From: Aquatica leii
Taxonomy: Eukaryota; Arthropoda; Insecta; Coleoptera; Lampyridae
Assembly: GCA_035610365.1 (NCBI GenBank)
Contig: CM069436.1
Location: 89,405,912 to 89,469,911 of the forward strand
Direction of reading: 5' to 3'
DNA length: 64,000 nucleotides
This document shows positions 11,341 through 24,200 of this stretch, piece by piece (the first letter of the stretch is position 1; each line of letters begins with the position of its first letter). The position numbers were made by a program, and so were the translations under genes. The notes beneath the pieces are model-generated. The model saw nothing but the letters and a program-made list of their open reading frames with translations, had not been told where the DNA came from and ran no database searches.

Positions 11341-13843
11341 CACTAGTCTGCATGAAAATCGACCATTCTTGACGATTCTTATGTAAAATGACCTCCTGAA
11401 TCCAAAAATGAGGTCCGTTTTTACCCATCACCCACCTATTTTGGGAAGACCCTATTTTATTTTTTGCATTTTTTTTTAGAATTTTAACTTATAGCCGTTA
11501 AACATCCCAAAGCAGTTAATAAAATTTATACCAAAGTATATGGCAAAAATTTTGCTATAAAATGTATATACAAACAACAATAAAATACAAATATATAAGA
11601 ACAGTAAAAAAATATCAATAAACAGTTAGGAAGATTTACTGCACGACTCTGGCGATCTCAATACCACATACAGGTTTGAACAGGAATTTTCGACAGGCTT
11701 GAACTTGCATTACTCTTCTCATTATAGTATATTACATTGTTTGCTTAACTGCTTCGATCAGTACATATATAGCGGTTGCAGAGTTAACTTGTCGACGTTT
11801 TAAACGTGCTAGATTTTGTGTTCATTTTTGTTCATTTGTGTAAAACAGTAAATCTACTTTTACTCCGGATTTTTTCAAATGACTAAATGTGATTTGTGCT
11901 TAATGTCGGGCGTTGAATTACTGTTTAATTATGCCACGCGAGTGTAAAAATCATCCCGATAGCTTCTGCTATGTCTGCGGGGAATTAACTTTAAAAGCGC
12001 AACGAAAACCCCTTTCTCCGCTCGTTAAAACAGCTTATAAATTGTACTTTCATTGTCAAGTTGGCGACCAGGACAAGACTTGGGCTCCATCAGTTTGCTG
12101 TACGACTTGTTACAGTAGTTTGACCAAATGGTTCAAAGGTACCCGTAAATCAATGCCATTTGCTGTGCCCATGGTTTGGCGTGAACCTCGGTGTTATCTT
12201 ACAGATTGTTACTTTTGTATGACTTCCACCGTCGGGTTTTCGAGCAAAAGTAAGCATACAATTCAGTATCCCAATATTCCGTCAGCTCTAAGACCTGTTC
12301 CTCATAACAATTTTGCCAATCCCAGAGCCCCCAAACACTTATACTCTAGAGCCGGAAATTGATTTAACAGATTCTGAGCCACAACCTGGGGCTTCGAGTG
12401 ATACGTTCAATGATGATGAAGAGTATTCCACAGATTTAGTTTCTCGGCAACCTCACCTCTTCACTCAATCGGAATTAAATGATCTTGTCAGGGATTTACA
12501 GTTACCTAAGACTAAATCTCAGCTCCTAGGATCGCGACTTCAACAGTGGAATCTCTTAGAAAAGGGAGTAAAAATATCTTCTTACAGGACCAGACAAGCA
12601 ACCCTGAAATGTCTTTTATCAGAAGATAAAGGTTTAGTGTTCTGCCCTAATGCAAATTTATTGATGATAGAGCTACAGATGCCATGTGATCCAGACAAAT
12701 GGAGACTGTTTATAGACTCATCAAAAACAAGCTTAAAAGTTGTTCTGTTGGCAAATGGGAATGACTTCCCATCAGTTCCAGTTGCATACTCTGTTGATAT
12801 GAAGGAAACGTACGAAAGCATCTTCAGAATCCTTGATAAAATTAGTTATCATGATTATAAGTTGTTGCTCTACTCTCGGGCCTGCAATCAGGATTCACAA
12901 AATATTGCTGCTTCCTTTGTGAATGGGATAGCCGAGCCCGAGATAAACATTACATCGTACGGAACTGGCCTCTGCGAGAAAATCTTATTCCTGGTCAGAA
13001 AAATGTCGCCCACAATCCTTAAGTTCTGAAAGAAAATATTTACTTACCACTTTTATACATCAAACTTGGATTGATCAAGCAGTTTGTGAAAGCAGTGGAC
13101 AAGACAGGTGACACATTTCAATTTTTGAAAACTAAATTTCCTCGTCTTAGCGAAGCTAAAATCAAAGAAGGCGTTTTTGTTGGTCCCCAGATTAGACAAC
13201 TCTTCCAAGATTCGACGAGCTTGGCTTGCATTTCAAAACGTTTGTAAGAACTTCCTGGGTAACCACAAAAGTGAAGATTATGTCGCTCACGTCGAGGAAC
13301 TGCTTTTAGCGTTCAAGGACATAGGATGTAACATGTCTCTTAAAGTTCACTTCTTTCCTTCGCATCTGGACTTTTTCCCTGAAAATTTAGGAGCAGTCTT
13401 GGATGAACACGGGGAACGGTTCCATCAAGACATTGCTAAGCTGGAGAAGAGTTTTTCTGGAAAGTGGAATGCAAGCATATTGGCGGAGTACTGCTGGTTT
13501 TTGAAACGAGAGAGCTGTACCTCAGGGTATAAAAGGAAAGCAAGCACCAAGTAACGATGAATATCTTTTTATTTATTACTGTTTATAGCTAAAATAGTTC
13601 TATTTCCCATTTAAATTAAACTCATGTCCATATATTTATTATTATAATTATTATTATCGTTCGATAAATAAATTATATTTAATTTATCGAAAAGTGGTAA
13701 AATTAGAGATTTGGGGCTCTCTCGAAAATGGTGGGTGATGGAAGAAAACGGAAGACATATTTGGATTCAGGACGTCATATTACATAAGAATCACCCGGAA
13801 TAGTGTCAGGGCTCAATAAAAAATATTTTTCAGCAGACCAGTG
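11341..13843 (+). mobile_element. DNA transposon of unplaced family, copy a (2503 bp)
   Basis: The left end is CACTAGTCTGC at 11341 and the right end is GCAGACCAGTG finishing at 13843. Behind these, about 120 bp at each end are imperfect inverted repeats sharing GATTCTTATGTAAAATGAC, TCCTGAATCCAAA and CATCACCCACC. The same ends and interior occur at 42275-44776 (reverse) and 51898-54414. The one gene reads left to right (see 11931-13554). The immediate flanks (ATAA left, AATA right) do not give a clean target duplication. CACT-type ends recall the CMC (CACTA/Mirage/Chapaev) group, but that placement is inference. Confidence 0.85.
11931..13554 (+). pseudogene. transposase-like protein of the 2.5 kb transposon, copy a (broken)
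   Basis: The start MPRECKNH at 11931 is chosen because it is conserved in copies b and c; an upstream in-frame ATG at 11913 is not. The N-terminus is rich in CxxC pairs (FCYVCGE, SVCCTTC, DCYFCM), suggesting a zinc-binding DNA-recognition domain. A linker with [17 protein letters not shown] and an acidic stretch follows. Next come a helical block ([20 protein letters not shown]), a core with [19 protein letters not shown], and a C-terminal [10 protein letters not shown] motif. Copy a alone keeps the reading frame after [11 protein letters not shown]. It is broken by a frameshift near 12310 and by a deletion near 12860 that removes the second core block (CADLKVV), and another deletion is near 13215. 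I infer a transposase from its position and from the acidic residues; no named family was recognised. Confidence 0.7.
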
Positions 13844-14768
13844 AATAGGTATGTAATTTGATTTTTAACACGTGCCTGTTGTTTATTTTTTTAATATAAG
13901 TCCCATGACAAGGTTTGATTAACTTTACTGATTTGATCAAATTTAGTCTTGTAATACATGTGTTGTTACAACACACGCGTATTTTATATATTTTTTAATT
14001 TGCAAATTTTTTTTATACAAACCGCATACAGTATTTAACGTATCACGTACCTAACGCTTCCAACATATTAAGCAGATATTTTTCTCCATTACTTATATAA
14101 ATACCATTAAAAAACGTAGTAATATATTTTACAAATACCCGTCACTAACCCGCTAGAAAACGTCAAAACTTTCTACATTGCAACATCGTCGTTAATGAAT
14201 ACAAGATTGTTAAGGTTTCTTTTAACTATGTGATTACAAGAAAAGCATTCTAATTATCAATTAGTAAATTTTATCAGAACATAAAAAGTAGAAAATTCAA
14301 CTAGCTTCTGTCTCAAAAGCTTTAAAATACATTCTGGAATCTTAAATATTAGTTGGCATTAGACATTAAAATTTAATAGATAAAGATCAACTGGTTTTGG
14401 TTGGCACCCGTTAAAACAAATCCAACGTTCGTAAATTGTGTACGATAAACCAAGCATTTTAGTGTACAAAACTTTTGTGGCTTTGACTTGTAATCGTTGC
14501 TTATGATCCAATTGAGTCATTAAAATATTTGATAGTTTGGTGAAGCAAGAAAAGAGTTTACAAACGTTTTATGTTTTATTATACAAAATGTTAATTACTT
14601 TGACTAAATAAGCTACTGATAACATACACTGGATAAATGAACTTAAATCAAAAATTTAATTTCCAAACCGCTATCACAGTTTTTATTTACCAAATATGTG
14701 ATAAAAAAGCATTTTATAAACTAATCGTAACGTAAATAAATACCGCAGGTTCCTTCTTGACTCGATTC
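13844..14768. other. 3' flank of the MIEAP-like gene
   Basis: No coding sequence seen. The part next to 14769 is expected to hold the 3' UTR of the minus-strand gene. Confidence 0.5.
14682..14687 (-). terminator. candidate polyadenylation signal of the MIEAP-like gene
   Basis: AATAAA on the minus strand lies about 80 nt after the stop codon at 14769-14771. In DNA this AT-rich such hexamers are common, so only position supports it. Confidence 0.4.
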
Positions 14769-15230
14769 TCAAGTGCCATTGGTAACAACAACAGCCTTAT
14801 GCGCAGAAGAGGATCTCGTTAATAACCCCGGCCAAAGATAAGAGCGCACTATATCGCTGGAACGATCTGATGAATGATGCCTGATATGACGTTCTGCTTG
14901 TAATCGAACTGGTGTTTGAAAATCGGTGTCTAGTTCGTAGGGTGGATCTTGATTAACCAAGTACCAACAAACTCGTGTCACGTTAGAGACGTATCTTTGT
15001 AGAGACGTGCAAGTTTCCAAACAGTGATACTCCTTTAAAGTGTCACAAAGTAGAGCGAGTACTTGATGTTCGGCCTCACCGAGCGGAAATGTATCCGCCG
15101 TTGATGCTAAGCAACGCATTAAATCCGTTCGAAAGCTGTGGGCCGCTGACGTTTTAACATCAACGTGTAAACTACGCATGGTTTCCCTTAGTTTCGCTTC
15201 CCGTAAATTTTTACAAATCCTGAAAGCGAG
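14769..15230 (-). CDS. MIEAP-like gene, exon 6 (last coding exon)
   Basis: The exon starts in phase 0 with CTC GCT TTC AGG after the acceptor ...CCGTAG and ends at a stop at 14769. It codes residues 381-533, most of the MIEAP-like domain ([20 protein letters not shown] onward, through [11 protein letters not shown] and RSYLWPGLL). A stronger-looking acceptor (GCTTTCAG, nine bases further in) is excluded: exon 5 ends in phase 0 and that choice would read GAT TTG TAA. Confidence 0.8.
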   Translation of the reverse strand, partial: LAFRICKNLREAKLRETMRSLHVDVKTSAAHSFRTDLMRCLASTADTFPLGEAEHQVLALLCDTLKEYHCLETCTSLQRYVSNVTRVCWYLVNQDPPYELDTDFQTPVRLQAERHIRHHSSDRSSDIVRSYLWPGLLTRSSSAHKAVVVTNGT

Positions 15231-18200
15231 CTACGGTCCTTCGTTAATTTAATTCATTAACATCTAAATAACACTTACGACTACAACCGAAAATAAAATC
15301 TTGGCCTTTAATTGCGTAGCATGTTGTAATTCTGGCAACGAATCCAACGCCTCCAATGCTCTAGGCCTACTTTGATAGTAAAGTGCAGCGTATCGACCTA
15401 TGGCGTCTTTACTGCTAAAACAAAAGAGAAATATACAAAAAAAAACAAAAGATTAATTCTATGCAAAATTGTTGGCTCGTTCAATGGCGGTTTTGGGTTA
15501 CATCGTACATACAATATGCAAAATGTGGTTGCGGTTTAAAAAATTATTTAGAAAAACGATTTTAATCAAGGCAGCATGCATTTTTATGCGTTTAAATAGC
15601 GTTTGTCGTTGAAAAATGCACAAAATTTATGTCTTTGCTGACCTCTATACACGAGTTAAACGCATTATTGATTATTTTGGTTAGCATTAGTTTATGAATT
15701 TAGTTGGCTAATCGGAGATTTTTTACTGACAAAGGCCACTTGATTTGAATTAATTTTATTAATAGCAGATTCCTATCGTTTAACCGATCTACAATTTTCA
15801 TTACCAAGTACTTTTTTTGGCCCAAAAGCAAAAACTTATTTTGGAATCTTATGTAATGCCAAAAAACGAAAAGGAATGTCACTTATTATAAGAGAAGACT
15901 TTTTGTAAGCTCACTACACTGTTCAAAAATTGACGAAAACCAAAGTTTTGTCTTTTGACGAATGCAGCAGTAAAAAATGAGTTTTTGTAGATTATGGAAA
16001 AAAAGTTTGTATTGGTTATTCGATCTCAAAACTAAAATATTTGGTATTTTAAGTGCACAATAAAAAATTATTCAAAAACTAAAGTTTTTAAACGAGCAAC
16101 ATGCGTCATTGTGACATAAGTAATTTGTTGCTTGATTACACTTTATATTTATCACAACATAATAAATAATACCGAGTTCATAGAATTGTGACGAATTAGT
16201 TCTAGTTCCAATTTTTTTTTGAATACATATTTAGTGAATAAATAGAAATAAAATAAAACTGGGAAATATTTGGCCAAACTTTGTTCTTGTAATCAGAAAA
16301 CATAGTAAAACAGTTTTAGTTTATTTCCCTTACCTCTTATCAGTTTCCTGTTCCGATTCAGAATGATAACCATCGCTGTGGCAAGGACTTTCCGACACTT
16401 GCATCAGTTCCAAGAGGGCGACACAACCTCTAGTAAATGTCATTAACAACGTTGCAACCGATTTATCTTCGTCTATCGGATGTAATCTAAAAATCGTTGT
16501 TACGTTAATGGCTATCAGTTTGGATTAGTCACAATTGTGCAATGTTTACTTAAAATAGTTGAACGTTTTGTTAAAATATATAATAGATAGAAATTAGCTT
16601 ATCGAATTTCCTTTTGTTATTGGTAGATTAAGTATTAGTTGTAATACTTTTCGCCGATATGATTGTAGATTGGGTACAATTTACATGATAAGTGTATCAA
16701 AAAGGTTCTTTTTAAATGTTGTGGATAAGCTTAGATATGGTTATGTAAATAACTTTTTTTCCAACAAAAATAATGGAACAATTTATTACACTTTGAAATT
16801 ATAAAACCAAAACGTTAGAAATGTTTTGCAAAATTGCTTAAAAGCGCATTTAAAATGAAATTATTCGTACGAGTAGAACAGAACATGTTAAAAGCGTTGT
16901 ATTTTGCGTGATCAAAACCTTGTGTTTAAAGTAAATTGACTTCTACAACGACGAAATTTAAATTGATTTAAAATTTCTAAAATATAAATTAGATTTTAAA
17001 CTGTAATGTTCTAAATCACAAAAAAAAAATTAACGAGAACATCAAACCATAACGGTTAAATCTCAAAAGCAACGTTATAAATAAAGTTAAATCGTACTGA
17101 TGATTCAAAATTGACGGTATCAAAGTTAATGAGATACTTAAGATGTTTGTAAATAGGTTTATTTCTATATAAAGAGTAGAAGACAAACAATTAAATAATT
17201 TAAAAAGCAACAAAAAAGTTGTGTTTGTTACTAAAAATAAGTCAATATAAATAATATTAAACATTATTTGTAGTATTTGATCTTAAGATTAACGTTTTAG
17301 TATTTATTACTTTCGTATTAGGAAAGTATAACGATCGCAATTTTTTTGCAGAATTTTACATTTCAAGTTCTCCTGAATCTGAAAAATGTATTTTTGACAA
17401 AAAAATTGGGTTTCTGTGGGTGTGTAACGATACCCACGATAACTCTTCAACCAAAAGTCTTAGTAACTGAAATTTTTTTATGGAGCTGGCTTTTCATATT
17501 CTCTCGGTTTTATCAAAAGATGGATCTGATTTTTAACAGTTTTTCTTATATAATTTTGTACGTATGTAAATTATTCTAATTATTTTTACAGTTTCTTATA
17601 GAGATACATCTTGCTAACAATTTATTCAAATAAAAAAATGTCTAACAGTAACAGTTTATTAGATATTTGATTTTTAATTTAAAATAAATTCGAAATATTA
17701 TCTAGGTTCGAATCCTGCCTGCGACAATTTTTTTTGGAAAAAGAATTGATTTACTAAAGGGGAAAGCAATATCGAGGCGCACAAAAATAGGGGTTAGTTG
17801 ATATGACATAATCTCAAATTACCATATTTCGGTTATATCTGAATGAAATCAAGGAGAAAAACTTCAAAAAAATTATAGCATGCTAGAAAGTCAATACAGA
17901 CGTGTGTATATACTAATGTGTAATACTTTTGCTATTATTCCTTTTAAGCAGATAAAATTATAAACTTGCATTCTCTATATTCTTTTGACTTGGATGTTTT
18001 TATTCAATTTAAAAATAAAAAATATGTAGAAATTCTTTATAGCAAAAAAAAACTAAACTTGGTATAGTGGCATATGGAAAAAAGATAACATTAATCAAAA
18101 TCATAGCCAATTGTATATTATATATCGGCCATTTGTAAGGTAGACAAATTGTTATTATTGGTCACTTGGAATGTGATTGGATTAGCGACATATGATGATA

Positions 18201-21200
18201 ACCATTATCTCGTGAGTATGCTATTAAAAAGCAGTATTAATTTCATTTATATAGTTTTCTTTAATAGTAGTTCATTAGATAGTCACAAGATGGTAACCAT
18301 AATTATGTGTCGTTGTTTCGTTAACCAATCACTTACCCATATTTTGCCTACCTTGCAAATAGCCGATTTTGGCTTCTTTTTTTAATTGATTAGTTAACTA
18401 TCCAGTATATTATAGATAAACACTCTTGGGTTGTAATAATAACCGAAACGTCGCTACTTTATAAAAATTAAACGAATCTTATAAAATCATTTTATGTTAA
18501 ATTCATATGCAAAATGTATCTTCCAAAAATATAAATATCAAAAAATTGCATTTAAAAAAGGTTGCAGAAGTTACAGGATTTTGATAAAACTACTAAACAA
18601 ATAGGTCATGTAATTGTTTCAGCTTTATTATGCAACATTAATATGTGTTATCGCCAAAAATGGTTTTTAAATATTTTTCAGTTTCAGAGATACATTTTTT
18701 AGGTAGTTGTGATGACTACATGGTTAGTAAAAGCTAACCTTAAAATTCTGAGTGTATACGTGAAACAAGTGGTGTCAGAGTTAGTGTATTTTTAAAAATC
18801 TTTATAGTGTTTCGTTTAGATATCATTTTTTGGATGGTTTAAGATGAACAACATTTTTTTAAATTAAAATAGGTAAGAAAATATAAGAAAACCCTTGGAT
18901 CTAGGAGCTATGCTAATTTTTCTGAAGATGTTTTTAAGCAAGCATTAAATGCAGATTGGTTTACCTCTATACTTTTATCATTAAAAAAATGCGATGATCC
19001 TAAGGCATATGTTTTTGCATATAAACCCGAAAGTTCTAAAATTAAGCGAGGAAAACGACTTTTAATTTATATTCTTCCCACCAAATACAACTCATTTAAC
19101 TCAATTCTGGATATAGCCATTTTCCGACCTATAAAAATATCTTGAAGGAAGATTTTGCTGTCTTATAAATTAAAAGACTCTAGGACATTAGCAAAGTCTG
19201 ATTTTCTCAACGTTTCTAAAAACATTGTTAAACGGTCTGAATGCGAATCGCAAATCAAAATTAATAAGTGGTTGTCGTGAAACTGGAATCTTTTCTTTAA
19301 ATAGAAAAAAATCTAAACAAAATTTCACATCAGACAGCCAAAAATGAGATGAATGATTACCAGAAACAAAAACATTTTAACAAAACCGTTATTAAATTTT
19401 TAGAAGAACAAAGATTTGCAAAAAGCGACAAGAGTGCCACGTGAAGTATGATCAGAAGTATTGATAAAACTTTTTATTGGGAAAATTTAATTAATTAAGT
19501 TAATGAAAAAACCTAGTCGACCAGCCAATAATAACATAATTTTTAATATGCTACGTGTTTTGAGTTATTAACACATAAAAACAAATTCGAAATTAACATT
19601 ACATTTAAGAAAGTTACATACTTAACATACTTGTCACGTTAGTTAACCAAAGTAGGTGTTTGAAAAATATCAAAATCTGTGATGCATTGTGCAATAAACT
19701 TTTGAGTGTATTAACTTTCTTTTGCAAATGAGAAAAGTGCGTTGACACAATGTCCTCGCTTCACCATCGCTCAAAAGACAATTAAAAGTGATAAATGACC
19801 ATCAGTTAGCAAAAAAAGACATATTTGCAGCTAGTGTTACATTACGTTAATCTAAACACAATAAATGGCGATAAAATTGTGAATTCCCTGCTTACGAAAA
19901 CCAAGGAAAAGACACTTAACCCTGTCTGAGATGAGAAATTTATATTTCGGGTGAAACTTACAGAACACAAATTAGTGTTGATGAAAATAGATTAACGTGA
20001 GATAATTTTTTTGGTATGGTTGAATTGACTTTAATTAATTTTTCTAAGCAACAAGAAGGCAAAGTAATTTTTTCTAAGAAATACATTCCACGTCCAAGAA
20101 GTGCTAAGTCGAAATTTAAAAATTTATCATGCCTACATTCATGACGGTACAAGTGTTAGTTTTGAAACTGTTGAAGACCTGCCAACGAACGTGAATAGAA
20201 ACTTTGATCAAATTATACAACCGAAAATCCATTTCAGCCATTTTCAGATACTGCAGATACTCAAAATTTACTTCTTCCGCCAGTGTGGAAAAAGAAGTAA
20301 AATGGAAATGGACGTACTTATTACGTTAATCACTTAGTCAGGACAACGCAATGCCAAATATCTACGTTTAGTAATACATCCAACTGTTGACGTTTAAGAT
20401 CAGAGGGTTTTAGATTAGGCAGCTGTTTATGAACGTAGATTAATTATTAGTGCAGACGAGGAAAGACAGCAGATGAGATTCTTTTGCTAGTACCAGACGA
20501 ATAAAGGTCTGACAGACACAAAGTCAATTACAGATTCTCGCAAAGGTTCTACTACTACTAATAGTGTAACACAAAAAGCTTATCTTCAGAACGATTTATG
20601 CAGTTATCACCTAATGGTAGATATTTTTTTATTGATCATATTGAAAGAACAACATTGTGAATTGATCCACGGTCAGGTCGTCCCATTGCAATGCCAAATT
20701 CAATTTGATCTGCAGTACAAAGTAAAAGACCAGATTTTGGACCATTGCCTGTAGAATCGGAAGAACGGATTCATTCAGATTGAAGATTATTGCTCATAAT
20801 ACGCGGACAACTCAATGGAAAGATCCGCAACTTTCTAATCCACAATTAGCAGGACCCGCTTACTCACGCGATTACAAGAGAAATATGAGTTTTAAACTTA
20901 AAAATTGTTAAAATTACCAGTCTACCAATAATAAATGGGTTAATTTTCAAAATGTAATTTTACATATGTTTCGAGCTTTAAAATAATGAAGCTCATCTTC
21001 AGAAAAGTATTTTTTTGAAAAATGTCAAATATATTTGACGAGTTTCATTATTTTAAAGCTCGAAACATATGTAAAAAATACATTTAGTAAATTAACGCAT
21101 TTATTTTTAGTAGACTAGTAATTTTAATAATTTAATATTTGACCAATAACAATGAATCCCCTTAACAATTCAATTTAGATAATCTACAAATGTAAAAATA

Positions 21201-24200
21201 TTTGAAGATTTGTATCCACAGGAGATTTATTAAAAACTAAGTTATGGATCGAGTTTGAAAGTAAAGTGGGATTGGATTATAGAGGTCTGGCTCGAGAATG
21301 AAGAACATTTAAATTATTTTAAATTTATTAGACGTATTACCGGTATAGCAGTGTATAACAGAAAATTATTAAATGCATTTTTTATCCGACCAATTTATAA
21401 GATGACGTTAGCTAAATCGATTGACTTAAAAGACATAGAATCAGTAGATAGCGAATATTATAAATCTTTACTTTGGATTAAAGAAAACGATCCTCTCTCA
21501 CTGGATTTAATGTTATTTGTTAATGAAGATTTTTTTGGATGTACGTTTCAATACCAATTAAAATCCATTGGTGCAAATATATCAGTTGATAACACTAATA
21601 AAAACGAATATATTGAAACGTTCTCAAATTTAAGAGCCTTCTCGAAGTTGTTATCTTCTAGAACGTATACCGAAAGATATGGAACACTCGAAATGTGTAT
21701 ATATACGGAACAAAAAAATCGTAGGGCAGTTATTTCCGTAATGCGAATACAGCAGTGTTAAGAAGATTATTCAAGTCTAAATAAATAAGTCGTTAGCGCG
21801 TGTGTGTAGATAATTATACGGAGAATAATCTTGTACGTGACTTTAGTGTAAATAAGTGTGTGAAACTATAATATTATAATATAATAAAATTCGCTACATT
21901 ATAAATTGTATCGTTGTAAATGTAGATTCGTCGAAAGTGTACAGAATCAAATAAATGCATTCTAAGAAGGCTTTAGAGATTTAGTTCAGTTGAACGTGAT
22001 TAAAATATTTGATACAAATAAATGATAATTATTAATGTGCAGAATACAAAACGTCGACGTAAAAGATTCGTTCGTTTGTTAAGTATGTAACGTCTTTTAA
22101 ATGTAAATTTCTCTTTAAGGTGTTCATTTTGAATTTGTTGAGGTGTTAATAACTCAAAGTAATTTTAAATCTTTAGCTTTAATTACGTTATATTTAAATG
22201 AGTATTTCTTAGTCTAATGATGGCTTAACAATTTTAAAGCGGTCGAAATATATAACATATTAAAAATTATATTATTATTGACTGGCTGACAATGTTTTTT
22301 CATTAATTTAATTAACAAAAAATTTAATATTGTTTATGGGAAAAGTGTAAATTCTAACGAAACATTCGACCTCAACAACTCATGAAAAGTTACAAAAGTG
22401 AAAAAGCAAAAAGACGACAAGAAGAAGGTTCTTCAGAATCCAAACCAGCCTACATCTTTCATGATTTATTTCCTAAACATAATGAAGATTTTGAAGACTT
22501 AATAGATAATGAATCTTAAGAAAATATTACTGATGTTTAGTGAATCAAATATGAGTCTGATGGTATCATTAGGCACGGGAAAAACGTCAGAATATAGCGA
22601 TAGATAGTTAAATATGATGAGGAGTATTCTCCTGAAATTATCACATATCAAATTTTAAGTAGTTCAATGCTGACGAGGTTCTATGGTAAAAGTTGCATGA
22701 AATTGAAACTCCCACAGAACAACATTTCAGAGGTATTTGGTTAGTGCTAGAAATGGCAGAATGGCCTACCATACAAATTTTGCCTGTGTCCAAAATCACC
22801 ACAAATATTGAGGCAACTTTAGACACCTATTTTATATAAAAATATATATGACATACGGTAATAAAGAAAGTGAACTAGTTGAAATTAAATATATGATAAA
22901 AGAGGTATACAGCTGAGTAAATTTTGTACACTAGATTTCCATTTTGTCTCTGATATCTAATGATTTGCAAAAACTTTCAGTGCTTTCTAAAGATTTACGG
23001 TGATTTCTAAAAGTTTACAATGATTTCTAAAGATTTCCAACATGTTTTAATGATTTTCCATGATTTTCAATAGTTTCAATTGATTTCCTTTGATTTTTAT
23101 TGACTTTCATGAGTTTCAAGAGACTTATATTTAGTTTGTATTGCATTTAAAATAAAGGCATCTTAGTTCAGCATGTGAAGTAATGGTACGTAAGTTTCTA
23201 TCTCCATTTTCATAGTTTTAATTTTCTCCAAGATTACTTACTTACTACTAAAATATCGGGTGATTCATTGGTTATACTCGGTTACATTAAACGTAACTCA
23301 TATTAACAAAAAGTAATAAAAGTTACATGTTATTATTATTTTTATAAACATTTGTGTGACTACTTTTTACCACGGATGAGCCAGAAATATATTAAAATAG
23401 ATCTGTGAAATTTTCATGTCAAAAGAATCAATTAGTTTTTGAATTGGAGCAGTTAGCTTATTCTTGTAATTAGTAAACATGCAAACAATGGCATTACAGC
23501 CCTTTAACTCTTAACTACTTAAGTATGGTTTTATAACAAATTTGGAAAAAATAAAAACTGGGGTTTAGTGGCGATTTTATGGCAAGAGTCATAAATAACA
23601 TTGGAATAATATTGTCGAAAAGTCAAAAATAAATACTTTATTAAGTTAAAAAAAAAGATTGTAAAATAAACTTCGAAAACAAATGCCACTTTTAATAGAC
23701 ATTGAGAATCAGTTTGAGGGTGCATCAAATAAATTTTCTGAGTATGGGTTTCTTGTAAACGTGTTTGAATTAAGGCAATCGGTCAAAAATTATTTAGACA
23801 AGAAATGCGTTTAAATTATAGCGTTTAAAAACAATTATGTAACATTGTTGTTTTTATCACGACATCTACAATTATTGCATTGTTTTACATTGAAATTGCT
23901 AGAGCTAAAATAACTCCAACAACGATTAATTATTTTGATCGTTTGGGAACGGAACTAAAAGATATGCCCCAACAAAATATTTATAAATACGATGAGATTA
24001 ATCTCACATATGATTCGGGTGGCAAAAAAATCTTGACGAAAAGAAGATACAAATATACAGACTCAAAACTCATCTAAAAGTGTAATTTTGATAATGACAT
24101 GTGGAAATGTTTCAGGAGAAACTCTTCTACTTTATTTCGTAGATATATCATTAACAATAGAACCAGATACAACCAAACTGTAAGTGTGTGATTTGATATT

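Larger units (their letters stand above)
19484..22315 (+). pseudogene. Nedd4: Nedd4-type E3 ubiquitin ligase retropseudogene
   Basis: Intronless, decayed copy of a C2-WW-HECT ligase. C2 remnants: [18 protein letters not shown] near 19780, [10 protein letters not shown] and [13 protein letters not shown] at 19895-19975, and [20 protein letters not shown] at 20005-20065. WW remnants: [17 protein letters not shown] near 20310, [14 protein letters not shown] near 20610, and [20 protein letters not shown] near 20800. HECT remnants: [18 protein letters not shown] near 21230, then 21255-21613 with [27 protein letters not shown] and [10 protein letters not shown]. After an inserted LTR, HECT resumes at 21900 and runs to [13 protein letters not shown] near 22050. 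The catalytic Cys end is absent. Stops and frameshifts throughout. AATTTAATTAA occurs at both limits (19484 and 22305) as a possible target duplication, although no poly-A tail is visible. The sequence before ~19760 and after ~22080 is unassigned. Confidence 0.85.

Noticed and set aside
11913..11930. Upstream ATG (MNYCLI) as start of the transposase-like protein in copy a
   Set aside because: Not preserved as a frame in copies b and c, while MPREC is.
15181..15221. Acceptor GCTTTCAG at the start of exon 6
   Set aside because: Exon 5 ends in phase 0; splicing here would give GAT TTG TAA. The acceptor nine bases earlier (CCGTAG) keeps the frame and gives residues that fit the MIEAP domain.
17700..17720. 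tRNA gene from the B-box GTTCGAATCC (also at 51572)
   Set aside because: No A box or acceptor stem at tRNA spacing; it is part of the R1 repeat tail.
21614..21761. C-terminal part of the open frame 21255-21761
   Set aside because: These residues come from the inserted LTR, not from Nedd4; the HECT reading resumes after 21898.
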